The notes under the pieces were generated by a model. That model was not told the DNA's origin. It ran no database searches and was given only the letters and a program-made list of their open reading frames with translations. A stretch of 64,000 nucleotides of DNA from contig CAMPDV010000109.1 of assembly GCA_946699065.1 (NCBI GenBank), positions 682,001 through 746,000 on the forward strand, written 5' to 3'. Position 1 is the stretch's first letter. Each line of letters begins with the position of its first letter. Made by a program: the position numbers and the translations under genes. The stretch comes from Loxodes magnus. Taxonomy: Eukaryota; Ciliophora; Karyorelictea; Loxodida; Loxodidae. Positions 1 through 9,903 of the stretch are shown piece by piece.

Positions 1-165
1 TTTATAAGTTTTGTGGGAATGATATGAATCACTATATTGCTTATAAATTAATAATAGTTTATAGTTCATAAAGTTAAATTATTTAAAGGAAATATAAAAT
101 ATAATAGCTAAGTCTAGCATCAACTAAAAGGAAAATCGACAAAAAAATCTAAAATTGAAATGTTA

Positions 166-335
166 TTCACATAAATTCTTTTTTGCCGGAGAAGTCTATT
201 TCTTGGGAGCGAATTTTTTCTTTGCTGGTGTAACCTCCTTCTTGGAAGCGAACTTCTTCTTTACTGGTGCAGACCCTTCTTTGGTGCAATTGTATAAAAG
301 ATCCATACTTATTTGAATTTTTGTAAAAGTTTCAT
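166..335 (-). pseudogene. Lysine/alanine/proline-rich C-terminal coding remnant
   Basis: On the minus strand one frame reads as a basic, low-complexity tail in which a KKKFA-type motif recurs three times (PVKKKFASKK, PAKKKFAPKK, SPAKK), preceded by a more ordinary stretch (TFTKIQISMDLLYN). Such Lys/Ala/Pro repeats are typical of histone H1-like or other nucleic-acid-binding tails, but no globular domain is visible, so the function is not assignable. The reading uses TAG as Gln once. No start is visible and no TGA closes the frame nearby, so this is probably a decayed or partial exon. The higher G+C of this stretch compared with its flanks supports coding origin. It could also be a chance repeat. 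Confidence 0.35.
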
Positions 336-692
336 CTTGATAAATAATATTCTATGTAAAAATTTTGAGTTTAAAATGAAAGAAAAAATAATTTTTTAAA
401 TTTCATTAAATATGATAGTTGATTTATGTTTTTAGTAATAAAAACATAAATCTAAAGATAAAATCATTTAAAGGGAATATTTTCTATAAATTTTTTGCAT
501 AAAAAAATCTAAAGATTTCATGAATAAAAAATAGAAATAAGAATTTCCAGGAATAATGAATAAAAAGTATGCATTTGAAAAACATTTTTAGTAACAGAGT
601 TTCTAGTTTGACCGAACATTAATTTTACATAAAAATATCGAGAATAAAAAATAAAAAGTAAATATTTAAGAAATTAAAGTAATAAAGAATAA
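336..692. other. AT-rich intergenic stretch, nothing recognised
   Basis: Very AT-rich sequence with no convincing frame, repeat or structural RNA on either strand. Confidence 0.5.
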
Positions 693-735
693 GCCCGGCT
701 AGCTCAATCGGTAGAGCGTCAGACTCTATACTGAA
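693..735 (+). tRNA. 5' half of a tRNA-Lys-like sequence (truncated)
   Basis: The sequence starts with GCCCGGC (acceptor 5' strand), TA, GCTC, an AATCGGTA D loop, GAGC, G, and TCAGA (anticodon 5' strand). This is the classical eukaryotic tRNA-Lys 5' half and includes the A box. Counting from base 693, the anticodon loop would be 724-730 (CTCTATA), placing CTA at positions 34-36 instead of the CTT or TTT of tRNA-Lys. After the loop only CTGA resembles an anticodon 3' strand. No variable arm, T arm (GGTTCGA) or acceptor 3' strand follows within the next 200 bases. It is therefore a truncated pseudogene or the tRNA-like head of another element, not a functional tRNA. Confidence 0.6.
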
Positions 736-959
736 ATAAAGTTGAAAGAAGTTTTAGTTAAGTTATCATAATCTCAAATGAGTCTAAAAATAAATTTAAG
801 TATAATCTTTTTACTTTTTGATCGTTCAAATTTAATTATTTTAAAGAGTAAACTTTGAAGATTTTTAATACTAAAGCTTTTTAAATAATATTCAGTTAAA
901 GCTTAATGGAAAATGATTAATATGTAGTCTAGAATCTTCATAAACTTGAAAATCTAAAA
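736..959. other. AT-rich stretch between the tRNA-like half and a LINE fragment
   Basis: No recognisable gene. It may be strongly decayed continuation of the minus-strand LINE fragment that starts just downstream, but I see no motif. Confidence 0.35.
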
Positions 960-1640
960 AATCATATTAGTCTGAATGCTAGTTGCTCATATGTAGTCAT
1001 TTAAAACATTAGTTAAAAGCTCTACGAATGAATGTCTTAGTTTGTTATCGATTCAAAATGGCTAATTCATTTCTGAAATAAAATCTAGAAGTCTTTATAT
1101 AAAACTATTTTATTGATATAAGTTTATACCATTATTAGGAAGTAAGCATTAAATTCACCACAAAGAATAATAGGTATTTGACTTATATAATTTTTTATTA
1201 TTATGGAATTATAAAATCATTGTGCAATATAAATTATTATACGGATTTTTATTTGCTAGGTTTAGATTTAATGTTTATATGTCCTATATTTATTTTTCTT
1301 AATTTTAAGATTCTCCAAGAAGTCCTCCTTAATAAATGCATATGTTTAATACCTTTTTCATTCTTTAATATGTACAAATTCTCTTCTATATTCAGAGTGT
1401 TAATGATAAAACTAAATTAAAATGCAAATAACTTAAATTATATATTATTCTAGTAGTATTTTATCAATTTTTATTTAATTTTAGGTATTATCTATTGTTC
1501 CTTTAGTTAATTCCTCATTAATTGCTATAAATCTTCCTTTAGTATTGTTCATTTCATATTAGTTTCTCCTTCAGGAGCATTATCTGATAAAATTTAAAAG
1601 TTAAGGTGCTTCTAAATTAAAATCATGTTTTTTTAATTAC
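960..1640 (-). mobile_element. Decayed LINE fragment, 5' end and endonuclease region
   Basis: Read on the minus strand, this matches the 5' part of the LINE at 18,243-22,128 block by block. Positions 1,500-1,600 correspond to about 22,010-22,120 (TATCT..CTGTTC / AATTGCT..TCATTT / TCTGATAAA). Positions 1,290-1,400 correspond to about 21,810-21,930. Positions 1,020-1,175 correspond to about 21,290-21,420. The endonuclease motif read here is ILCGEFNA, against ILCDDFNA in the longer copy. No reverse transcriptase part is present, so the 3' portion has been lost. The copy is more diverged than the 18-22 kb element, hence older. Confidence 0.7.
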
Positions 1641-1673
1641 TATATTAGTTTATATTTTTTAAAACCGCCATAG

Positions 1674-2150
1674 TTGTTCGAAGCTGAACAACAAGGTCAT
1701 CTTCATCAGAGGTTGGGGAAGTTAAGTACCCATAATCGACTTTGTGTCTTCCTCTGCTTGGTTTGGCCTCGCGACATAAGATTCTTAGACCTTCGACACT
1801 GGCTTAGTTTAGATTTAATTCTGGAACGAAAAAGAAATAATATTGCGAGCTTCATCAGAGGTGGGGAATTTAAGTACCCATAATTGACACATGTCGTCCT
1901 CTGCTTTGGTAATGAAATGAGACACAATCCTGACATGTTCTTGGACCTCCAACAAGTAGAAAAGATTACGAGTATTCTTAAATTATATCAGTATTGAACA
2001 AGGTCTACCAGTATCTGATAATTTTATCAATAACAAACATTCTTGTCAGTATGAAACTTTTTTTTAAAGAGCTGCGCACCAATGAGAGTGCTACGCGCTC
2101 TATAATAAAATTTATTTATTTATTATTTATTATTTATTTATAGAGTTTTA
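1674..2150 (+). mobile_element. SINE-like element S1, two internal copies, 3' hairpin and ATTT tail
   Basis: A G+C-richer island in AT-rich DNA. Two related stretches of about 60 bp lie 149 bp apart (1,701-1,760 and 1,850-1,909). Each runs from CAGAGG to CCTCTG, which can pair, with an inner GGG/CCC stem. The 3' end has an imperfect hairpin at 2,068-2,101 (AGAGC paired with GCTCT, inner GCGCAC with GTG..CGC) followed by a run of ATTT/TTTA units to about 2,150. The same hairpin and tail occur at 13,963-13,995, 16,473-16,506 and 22,177-22,210, next to different bodies. A hairpin followed by a short-repeat tail is typical of a SINE or LINE 3' end. The 5' boundary is approximate. Confidence 0.55.
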
Positions 2151-2198
2151 TAGTTAGTTGTTAATCGTTTGTCTGGATGCAAGCTGTTTGTTTCTTCA

Positions 2199-3290
2199 TC
2201 ATGTTTCTTTTGAGAGAGTTTGAATTTGCAAAAAATGATTTAGTCTAATTTTAAATTAAATTAAAATTTGTCTAACTTCGCTCGTTTATTAACCAAGGTT
2301 TTGTAGCTTATTCAAATAACTATTAATTTAGTTTTTGGATTATTGATTAGATTTTATTTATTTCTCTATTATTTCGGATTGCTTAAAATTAAGTCTAAAT
2401 CCAATTGTGGATAGTATTATTCAAGTTTTAACCAACTTTAATCGTCTATATTTGCTTAAAATATTACTCATTTAACTAATATTTAATTGTGCTTACTGAA
2501 ACTTCTAAATATTATGTTTAAGCTTAATTCCTTGGTCTTTTTGTAAATAAACAGTTTAAATAAGTTTATGATAAACTGAACAATTTGATTAAAAGTTTAA
2601 GAAGATGCTTCTTAAATATTTATTGAAGCTCTTTGATCTTTTATTCATAGCATATTGTTAGTTCTGAGATTTATCTATATTTAAAATTTATTTTTCTTTG
2701 ATATTAATAGTTTTTAATGCTAACTAGTCTTATAATTAAACTAATCAGATTTCTTATTAAATATATAGCTAAAAATTAGAAATTAACTTTATAGTATTTA
2801 GAACTAATTATCTTTAAGATTTCAGTTATTTATTTATATCCAAAATCATGTTTAATTCAAGTTCTAAGTTTGTTTTTTATTAAGAAACTTATAAATATAG
2901 TTATCATGTATGCTCTTATCTAGATAATTATTACTATTATTCTAATTAAAATTAAATTCTTTATATACTCCTATTCTGCATGACTAAAATAATCTTCAGT
3001 TTTAGTTTAAATTTTAGAAATCATTTATTTTGTCTGAACTGTTTAATCAGCAAACACCTAAATAATTCAGTTTAATTACTTATTTCTTCATGCTAGTTTA
3101 GTTAATTTGTATAGTTTATCATTTGCTTGCAGCATGATTTATAAACTATTTGATTTTAATTTAAGATTATTTTAGTAATCTACTTTTAGTTTACAGTTTA
3201 TTTTACTTTTTCTTTGTTTTCTTATAAGCTTTATAAAAAGAAGCTGAATTCTTTCTATATCTGTCTTATAAGCAAATTAGATAATTTTTA
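2199..3290 (-). CDS. Unrecognised Gln/Lys-rich helical protein, C-terminal part
   Basis: On the minus strand a long frame has protein-like texture (for example SEIIEKQIKSNQQSKNQI and YLNKLQNLGQQTSEVRQI) and ends at TGA TGA (2,199-2,201 is the first of the pair). The last 150 or so residues hold together best. Further upstream, above about 2,900, two frames are equally plausible, so a frame change or an unseen intron may exist. Heptad-like spacing suggests coiled coil. No family is recognised. TAA and TAG must be read as Gln about twenty times. No start codon can be chosen. Confidence 0.4.
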
Positions 3291-3309
3291 GTTACTTTAT
3301 TATGTTATT

Positions 3310-3621
3310 CGCTAATATTAATTATTTTCGCTATAGAATATCTTTTTCTAGAGGCTATATTGTAACTACTTTGGAGGTATTTACAGAAAGAAGCTGATAT
3401 TAGATGATTCAAGTGTGACACTAATCAAACAGGATCTTGGTAATTAATAGTAGCAGAATAAATAGCTTTAAAAGGACAACAATGACCTTAGAATTTGTTT
3501 AGAGAAGCTGGAGAAAAATTACAAGAAGATGGAAGAACAATTCTATGAGCTTATTGAAGAGAAGAAGAATTATCTCAGTTTGAAATTGATTCAGATGAAG
3601 ACATGTACAGTTGAGTATTGA
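3310..3621 (+). CDS. Coiled-coil protein, C-terminal exon
   Basis: A plus-strand frame shows a clean charged coiled coil (CLEKLEKNYKKMEEQFYELI followed by EEKKNYL). The last 50 or so codons use no TAA or TAG at all, and the frame ends at TGA 3,619-3,621. Before this lies a short Gln run (NQQQQNKQLQ) and a less certain segment starting about 3,310. No start codon or domain is recognisable, so this is probably the last exon or a surviving end of a longer gene. Its end overlaps by about 30 bp the end of the minus-strand frame at 3,591-4,415, so at least one of the two stops may be misplaced. Confidence 0.5.
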
Positions 3622-4415
3622 ATATAAAAACTTTTATTTTCTTTAAATTGAGGAAACATTTCCTCTAATTAAAGATGCCCCTAACCCTTATAGTTAAAAT
3701 TAATTAATTAATTAATATCTTTTTCTAATTGTAAGAATTTTAATATTGGAGTTTTGTTTTTCAATTTAATTAAATGCTTAAATTTAGATTGATAAAGTCT
3801 CTTAGATATATTTTATATTTCTATTTTTAGTTTTATAAATTCCTCTTATAAAAACTCATTTTTACATGAGATCATTCTAATATTTACTTAATGAAACTTC
3901 TTATTATTGGGTATGAATTAGCTAATAAGATCTGTACTACTATCGATTGATTTAATTTTCTATAAATAATGCCGAAAATGTATTTTAAGTTTAATTCGTT
4001 ATTTTAATTAAATTTGCTCTTCCATTTTACTTTTTAAATGCTTAGTATCTTAAATTTCTTAAATATCTTTATTATTGTCTAAAATATTAATATTTTCTAA
4101 GATATTTTGGATACTGTTTGCATGACAATCTGGTTCTTCTGACTATAACTATATTTCTAAGTTTTTAGTATTCTCTATTTAGTATCCATGTTTTACAGAA
4201 TTACGTAATTATTTTAAAGGAATTGAAAGAATCTGATTAATTGATAACTAACTACTATTTTTCAATTAACTCCTTAATAAACTTATAATCCTTTTACTGC
4301 TTTAAGTTGTATTTAGTACTAATTTATCTTTTAAAAGTTATCAAACACCTGCCTATACTCCGTCTATTTGAAAGTAGCCTTTTTATTCCTGGATAAAGAA
4401 GATTCACCAAGAGTA
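3591..4415 (-). CDS. Unrecognised Gln/Lys-rich helical protein
   Basis: A single minus-strand frame stays open for about 275 codons with convincing texture: GYFQIDGVQAGVWQLLKDKL near its upstream end, then LENINILDNNKDIQEIQDTK, then NEFLQEEFIKLKIEIQNI. The first TGA that closes it is at 3,591-3,593. One in-frame TGA near the start (in GVWQL) reads naturally as Trp. The upstream limit is unknown because beyond 4,415 no frame is preferred. No domain is recognised. It lies tail to tail with the coiled-coil exon at 3,310-3,621. Confidence 0.45.
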
Positions 4416-4449
4416 TATTCTTGCTTATTCTTCCTTTTTTTATATAAGG

Positions 4450-5250
4450 TTTATATGAAAGATTTATATAGAGATAATGTAGAAAGATAGTTAATAAATC
4501 AGATGAAATTAATAAACTAAATTATTAGACCTTCTAACTTGAGTAGTTAATACAGCTTACAAACCAATGGTAAAGCATTTAAACTTACTACTCTTAGTTA
4601 AATATAGCGATATAAGTTAAAATAGTTCAAGATTAGTAAAGAGATAGCATAGCTTTATAAATGTTTGGATTAATTACTGGAAGAGAATTGAATTTAAAAA
4701 AGAGCAAATTGTGTCTTTACTTTTCTTGATTCAATTTAAATAAAATTATCTACTTTGTCAAGCAAATAAATAAATATACTCTCTAAAAGTAATTCCTTAG
4801 ATGTATTTAATTTCTGCCTATTAGCTATACTTTTGAAGTTTATCTAAAAAAGTATTTTTATCGGCAGATTCTTTTATCTAATTGATTAGATATATGCCAA
4901 AGGTCTTTCAAATGTTCTTTGAATCTTCTTTGAAGAAGAATAGTTAAAGTAGAAATAAATTTAGCATAGTTTATAATATCTAAGAAAAGTATATCGTATC
5001 CAATAAAATGCAAGAATAGATAATATAATCAATAAGAATGAAAGCAGGTTTATTAAAAGCATAGTTAAGCATTAGTGGTAATAATAGCTAAATCATAAAA
5101 CTGCTTAAGGAATTTAAAAGCTAGCAAGATGAGATTATACTATAAAATTTTTAAATAGCATAGGAAGAAGAAATAGTTAAGTCTCAGAAACTATTGATTA
5201 GTAAATTCTTTAATAGCAATTATTTTTATTAGCTATATAGCAGAAATAAA
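4450..5250 (+). CDS. Unrecognised helical protein segment
   Basis: One plus-strand frame (containing ATG at 4,912) reads as a protein for about 265 codons: an upstream hydrophobic part (IVSLLFLIQFKQNYLLC), then SADSFIQLIRYMPKVFQMFF, then a charged helical end (IIKLLKEFKSQQDEIILQNF). It fades where the ORF1-like gene begins at 5,265. It may therefore belong to the same retroelement, upstream of ORF1, or be an unrelated gene end. No start, stop or domain can be fixed. A 17-bp stretch near its end (TATATAGCAGAAATAAA at about 5,234) recurs at about 6,082, after the ORF1. Confidence 0.4.
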
Positions 5251-5264
5251 GTAATCAAAAAAAA

Positions 5265-6035
5265 ATGGAATAATCTATTCGCCTTTCCAAAAACCAAATT
5301 AAGAACGCAAAAAGGAAAGCTGCGAAACTAATACAGAAACAATAACAAGAAGAAGATAAATCAAGTTCCTCATCTGAAGGAAAAGTTATAATTGGAACAA
5401 TAGAGACGAATCCAGTAAAAGTACAAAAATAATCAGAAATCTAAATATAAATTGACTAAATGAAAACAATAATACAAAATTATTAGGAAACAATTTACAA
5501 TCAAGGGGAAAAAATAAGAGAACTAATGAATACTATCGAAGATTAAAACAACGAGCTACTAATAATAAGACGACAATTAATTTAAAATAATTTAGTCACG
5601 GAATAGTAACTATATGAATAATCTCAATCGAATTTTAAGCAAGAACAAAATATGATTATTGAAAAAGTTTCTACATAAACAAACATCCAAGAAAAATAGA
5701 ATGACGAAAAGATTAATATAGAATTACTCCAAAGAATCGATTAACTTGAAAAAAAAGTATTTCTGAAGAGATTCAAGAAAAGACCGATCAAAAATTGCTA
5801 TTATTGCAAATCAAAGTGACACCTATTACAAAATTGCGATCAGTGAAGATAAATTTAGATGAAAGAACAACAAAGAACGTTAAGAATGCTTAGCAGACTC
5901 TGAATCACCGAAACGGGAATTTACAAGAAGAAGATATTCGTATAAAAGACAGAAGATTCTCAGTGGTTCCATCCACAAAAAAAAATGGCGTGGTATCCAT
6001 CCACGCTAAAAAAATGGTAGCAAAAACCTGGTTGA
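5265..6035 (+). CDS. Retroelement ORF1-like protein with coiled coil and CCHC zinc knuckle
   Basis: The frame starts at ATG 5,265. It encodes a basic N-terminus, a Ser run (SSSSSEGK), a long Gln-rich coiled coil (residues about 65-165, for example NTIEDQNNELLIIRRQLIQN) and, at about residues 177-190, a zinc knuckle CYYC-x4-H-x4-C with the C-x2-C-x4-H-x4-C spacing of nucleic-acid-binding knuckles. Such proteins bind element RNA in LINE and related elements. The residue before the His is encoded by TGA (5,817-5,819). In most knuckles this position is Gly (GGA), so TGA may be Trp or a point mutation. After the knuckle the frame continues with several Trp codons to TGA 6,033-6,035, chosen as the stop. 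It is followed by a LINE C-terminal remnant at 6,120. Confidence 0.55.
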
Positions 6036-6119
6036 AAATCCAGGGAACGCTAAACTTTAATTACTTTTAGTTTACTATATATATATATAGCAGAAATAAA
6101 AAGATAATTTAAACTTAAA

Positions 6120-6560
6120 AATGATTGATTTGAAAAAATGGATAAGGTAAAAAGTTCGCTGATTTAAATCCCTAGCGACTCTTCTTAATTTAAAATTAAA
6201 GCAGCTACAAATATATAAACGATGCATAGACTTGAGAACGAAAGTCTCTAAGAAAATAAATTGAAGGTACTACAGGTGAATAAGCTTAAAGAAATCTTGA
6301 ATTGCTTAAGATTTTGCAAAAAATAAATAACAAATAGAATTAAAAAAAGGTTATAAAAGTACCTCTAAAATTGCTAAGAATCTTTTTAGATCGGGGAAAA
6401 CAATTATAGCGTAAATTGATGCTTGAAAAGCTAACTTACAGGTAGAAAAGTAAGTAAGCTGCTAAACTCAAATAAAAAGATACTTAATATCTTTGTAAAA
6501 ATAAGATTGATGATAAAAGGATACTTCGTAAGATAGAAACTAAATTTAAAATGATAGTAA
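6120..6560 (+). mobile_element. LINE remnant E, region C-terminal to the reverse transcriptase
   Basis: The plus-strand reading is homologous to the LINE at 12,640-13,945. KVPLKLLRIFLDRGKQLQRK here aligns with RIPFKLLRNSLRTGNQLTRI there, and RLFLIQNQS aligns with RLFFTQKQR. The upstream catalytic reverse transcriptase motifs are absent, so only the downstream part survives. Its position directly behind the zinc-knuckle ORF1 suggests that both belonged to one element with the middle deleted, but this is an inference. Confidence 0.5.
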
Positions 6561-8140
6561 AAAGTAATGATAATCAATGGGTATAAAAACTAAATATTTA
6601 TGCTTTACTACTAACAAGCAGTAAGCAACATAAATATCATGTGAGTAAATGCAATTTTAATTAAGGAGATTATTATAATATTTAGTATATGTAAAATAGT
6701 TATATAAATGATATTTAGAATCAAAACGATAACTTACAAAATAATTGTATTACATAAAACTTTAAATTTAAAATTATAAGAACTAAAATTAGACTCATGG
6801 AAACCATTTACTAATGAAATAAAAGCAACGTTACTGTGTCATATAAATTTTGACATATAAAAATAAAAATTTCAACAATAATTGAAAAATAATTTTGGAT
6901 TTGAAAAAGATTATTATGAACAAGACTAAGCAGGAATAATAGAACAAGATAATCAAAATAAAACTTAACTCTATATTTTAGATTATTCAATTAAAGATGT
7001 AAAAGAGCAATAAAATGATAAATTTTGCTAAGTAAATTCGTAAGACTAAAGCTTTTAGAATTTCTTGTAATATTTTGTTGGAATAAGCCAGAATTACATA
7101 AATAACATTACAAAATCAGAGAAAAACGAAAAAGAGTTCTTAAGAATTAATATATAATTAGTGGAATAATTATATACAATTAAAACTATACTTTGATCCA
7201 AAGATAATAGGGTTAAACTAACTAGACTCAAGCTTAAAAGTATATACCAATTTTATATTTTATAAAGAATTAAATCCCTTAAAAAGAAATAGGATTATGA
7301 TAAAAATATATTTTCTACAGTTAAGCGCAGAACTATATAAAAAATGTAAAGAAGAAAGAATTTTAATAGATTTAAATTATGCTAGAAGATTTTGATCCAT
7401 TATTATAAAATAAACTAAATCATTCTGGAAACAACTAGGATAAATAAAAAGTAGAAATGATAGATATCTATATATAATCTGTAATTAATGAAATTTTTAA
7501 CTAGTCAGTTTAAACTGAAACAAGTTTTGATAAAATAGAATGTTGGAACTAGCTTGAAATTAAAATAATAACTTGATTTTTTTCTTAGAATTATAAAATT
7601 TAAGATAAAATGATTCCAAATTGAAAGAAGCTTATAATACCTTGAATATTTAATTTTCTTAGTTGACTTAAGATTATGGATGTGAAAAAGAACGAAATAT
7701 TGGTATTTTTGCCAAACCATTGGAACTTTAGAAATAAAAGTAAGAAATTGTGATTCAAAATTTTTTTTAAAACCTGTAAAAAAATTCAGTCACTTAGAAA
7801 ATTCAATTCAATGAGTTATAAGAAAAACAAGACGATCATATCATAGAAACATAAGACTTAATGATTAGAAATGATAAAATTCTATCTTATTCACCTATTA
7901 AATTATACTAACACAAAATGGGAAGGCAAATTTAAAAGAGATCTAATTAAATTAAGAAATTTTTAGTCCAATATTTAACATAATGTTTGACTGTAAAATA
8001 TTGATTCGAAGAAATAATAAAAAAAGATTCTTTAAAAGAGAAAAATTCATTTAATACATGAAATAAAACATAAATAAAAATAAAATCTCTTTGATATCAA
8101 TGAAATAGATTTATATCGCTCTTTTGTAAATTTAATAGGG
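6561..8140 (+). pseudogene. Unrecognised coding-like region, probably frame-shifted
   Basis: Plus-strand frames have protein texture over most of this stretch (for example DNQWVQKLNIYALLLTSSKQ, then in another frame KDYYEQDQAGIIEQDNQNKT and NEKEFLRINIQLVEQLYTI). The preferred frame changes at about 6,850 and again near 7,400, so the region is either broken or interrupted by short introns. It may be the tail of the LINE remnant just upstream, since LINE tails elsewhere in the window are also helical and Gln/Lys rich. It could instead be a host gene. No domain is recognised. Confidence 0.35.
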
Positions 8141-9903
8141 CTACTTGTTTTGGTTAGTAAGTATCAATTAAAATAGATAGGAATCTAGTATAAGAGTATT
8201 AAAATCGAGTAAAATATTCACATTTTTTCAATAAATATGACTAAGCAGACTAAAGACTTTGCTCCTGCAAAATTATAGTAGCAAAAACTTTTTTTAAAAA
8301 CTGAGATGAAATCCAAAAGATATTTTATATGTTCTTTATTTCTTCAGCCTTCTTTAAGTTGCAAACTCAAACTAATTTAGATTTCTTCTCAAAAGATTGA
8401 ATGATTCTTTTACAAACTTATCTTCAAAATATTTTATCTATAATAAGAGTTTTTGCCTTACTTCTTATCATTGAAATTTAATATGTTCAACTTATTTTAA
8501 GTATTTTTTGCTTAAAGAGTATCTTATCTAAAAAGGAGATAAAGTTTATAGAATTTTTTCGATAAAAATTTTGGTTTCTATCATTAGATTACGCTAATTG
8601 TATTAAAGATAAAGACCAAAGTGATTTTATTTCCATCAAATTATAGATAGTAAGCAAGTAAGTAGTATAGTAAGAGCAATTTCTTTCTTATCCTTCAGTG
8701 TAGGGGTAATTTTTCCCTTCCAAAATATTTTGGAAAAATTCGAACTTTGAAAATTTTAGCAAATACTAGCAGATAGATAGATTGTTTTAATCTTTTGTTA
8801 TCTTTCTTATCTTCAAGCAGATTTTTTTAATTCTTTTGGCTTAAATTTACAAAATAATTTTTAGGATTTATATAAATGTTGAGATAATAAGATTTAGACA
8901 GACAAGGTCCATTTTCATTTTCATTTTCATTTTGTATTAGCAAACTAAATGTTGCATTCTTCTGAGCTAAAAAGAAAAGATCGATCCTTAGTACGTAAAA
9001 GAACAGCTAGCTAAGGTGAATTTTAGATATTACTTTACAAGGTTACTTTCCACTGAGATGGAATAATACCTTTTATACTTTAAGAAGTAAAAAAATTAAA
9101 ATACTAAGTTTACTCTTACTTCTATTCAAATTACCTATTTTTTATTGATTATTCTTCTCATTTCCATAAATATCCTGCTGCTAAACCTCTAACGTCAAAT
9201 GCTAGTTCAAACTATTATCATTATCAGATAAGCATCAAATTTGATTAAAATGGCTATATCTTAATTTATCAATTGTATCTTTTTTATTCCTAAGAGTACT
9301 TACTTCTAGTTAGAATCATAAGCAATCACATATATCTGCTTCTAAATAAATTAAGCTATTCTCTTAAATCAATTAACTCTAAATAATCTAATCATTTCTT
9401 TTAGTCTCTCATCTCTGAAAACATAATTTTCGAAATTTTTATTTAAATCTTCTAAATGAAAACTGAACTAAAAAAGCTAGCTTAGTGTAAAAACCTTAAT
9501 TAAAAAAAATAAAAAAGAATTAAGGAAATAAAATAATCAATTAAAATAGCTAAAAATAGTAATTAAATTTATCCTTCCTTTTATTACTAAAGCCTTTATA
9601 TATAACTAGCTTCCATTATCCACTTCATTTGTTCTATTAACTTATAAATAAAGACTAAATAATTATAGAACTATACTAGCTAATTATTAAACCCATTTAG
9701 ATTTATATAGTAAAAGAAAATAGTTATTTAAGTTACCTTAGTACGTTTTAATTTATATGAGCTTTTGAATAATAGTTTTGAGACTAGTTTAATAGCTGTC
9801 TCATAATAAATAACTAATGTATTCTTAAGCTTTCGTTGAAGGTTAAAGATAAATGATTTGTTTATTTTAGTTTAATTTAATTCCATTTTTAATTATAATC
9901 AAA
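8141..9903. other. AT-rich stretch without a confident gene
   Basis: Both strands contain open, weakly protein-like frames between 8,230 and 9,300 (a plus-strand ATG at 8,231 reading MTKQTKDFAPAK, and a minus-strand frame through 8,900-8,350). Neither is clearly better, and open frames are cheap in this code. From about 9,480 to 9,903 I see only AT-rich sequence, presumably the upstream region of the RING gene. Confidence 0.4.
8911..8936 (+). repeat. CATTTT hexanucleotide repeat
   Basis: Four near-perfect copies of CATTTT in tandem. Confidence 0.85.

Noticed and set aside
1178-1420. 80-codon standard-code frame in the LINE fragment
   Set aside because: It runs antisense to the decayed LINE 5' region and has no protein texture.
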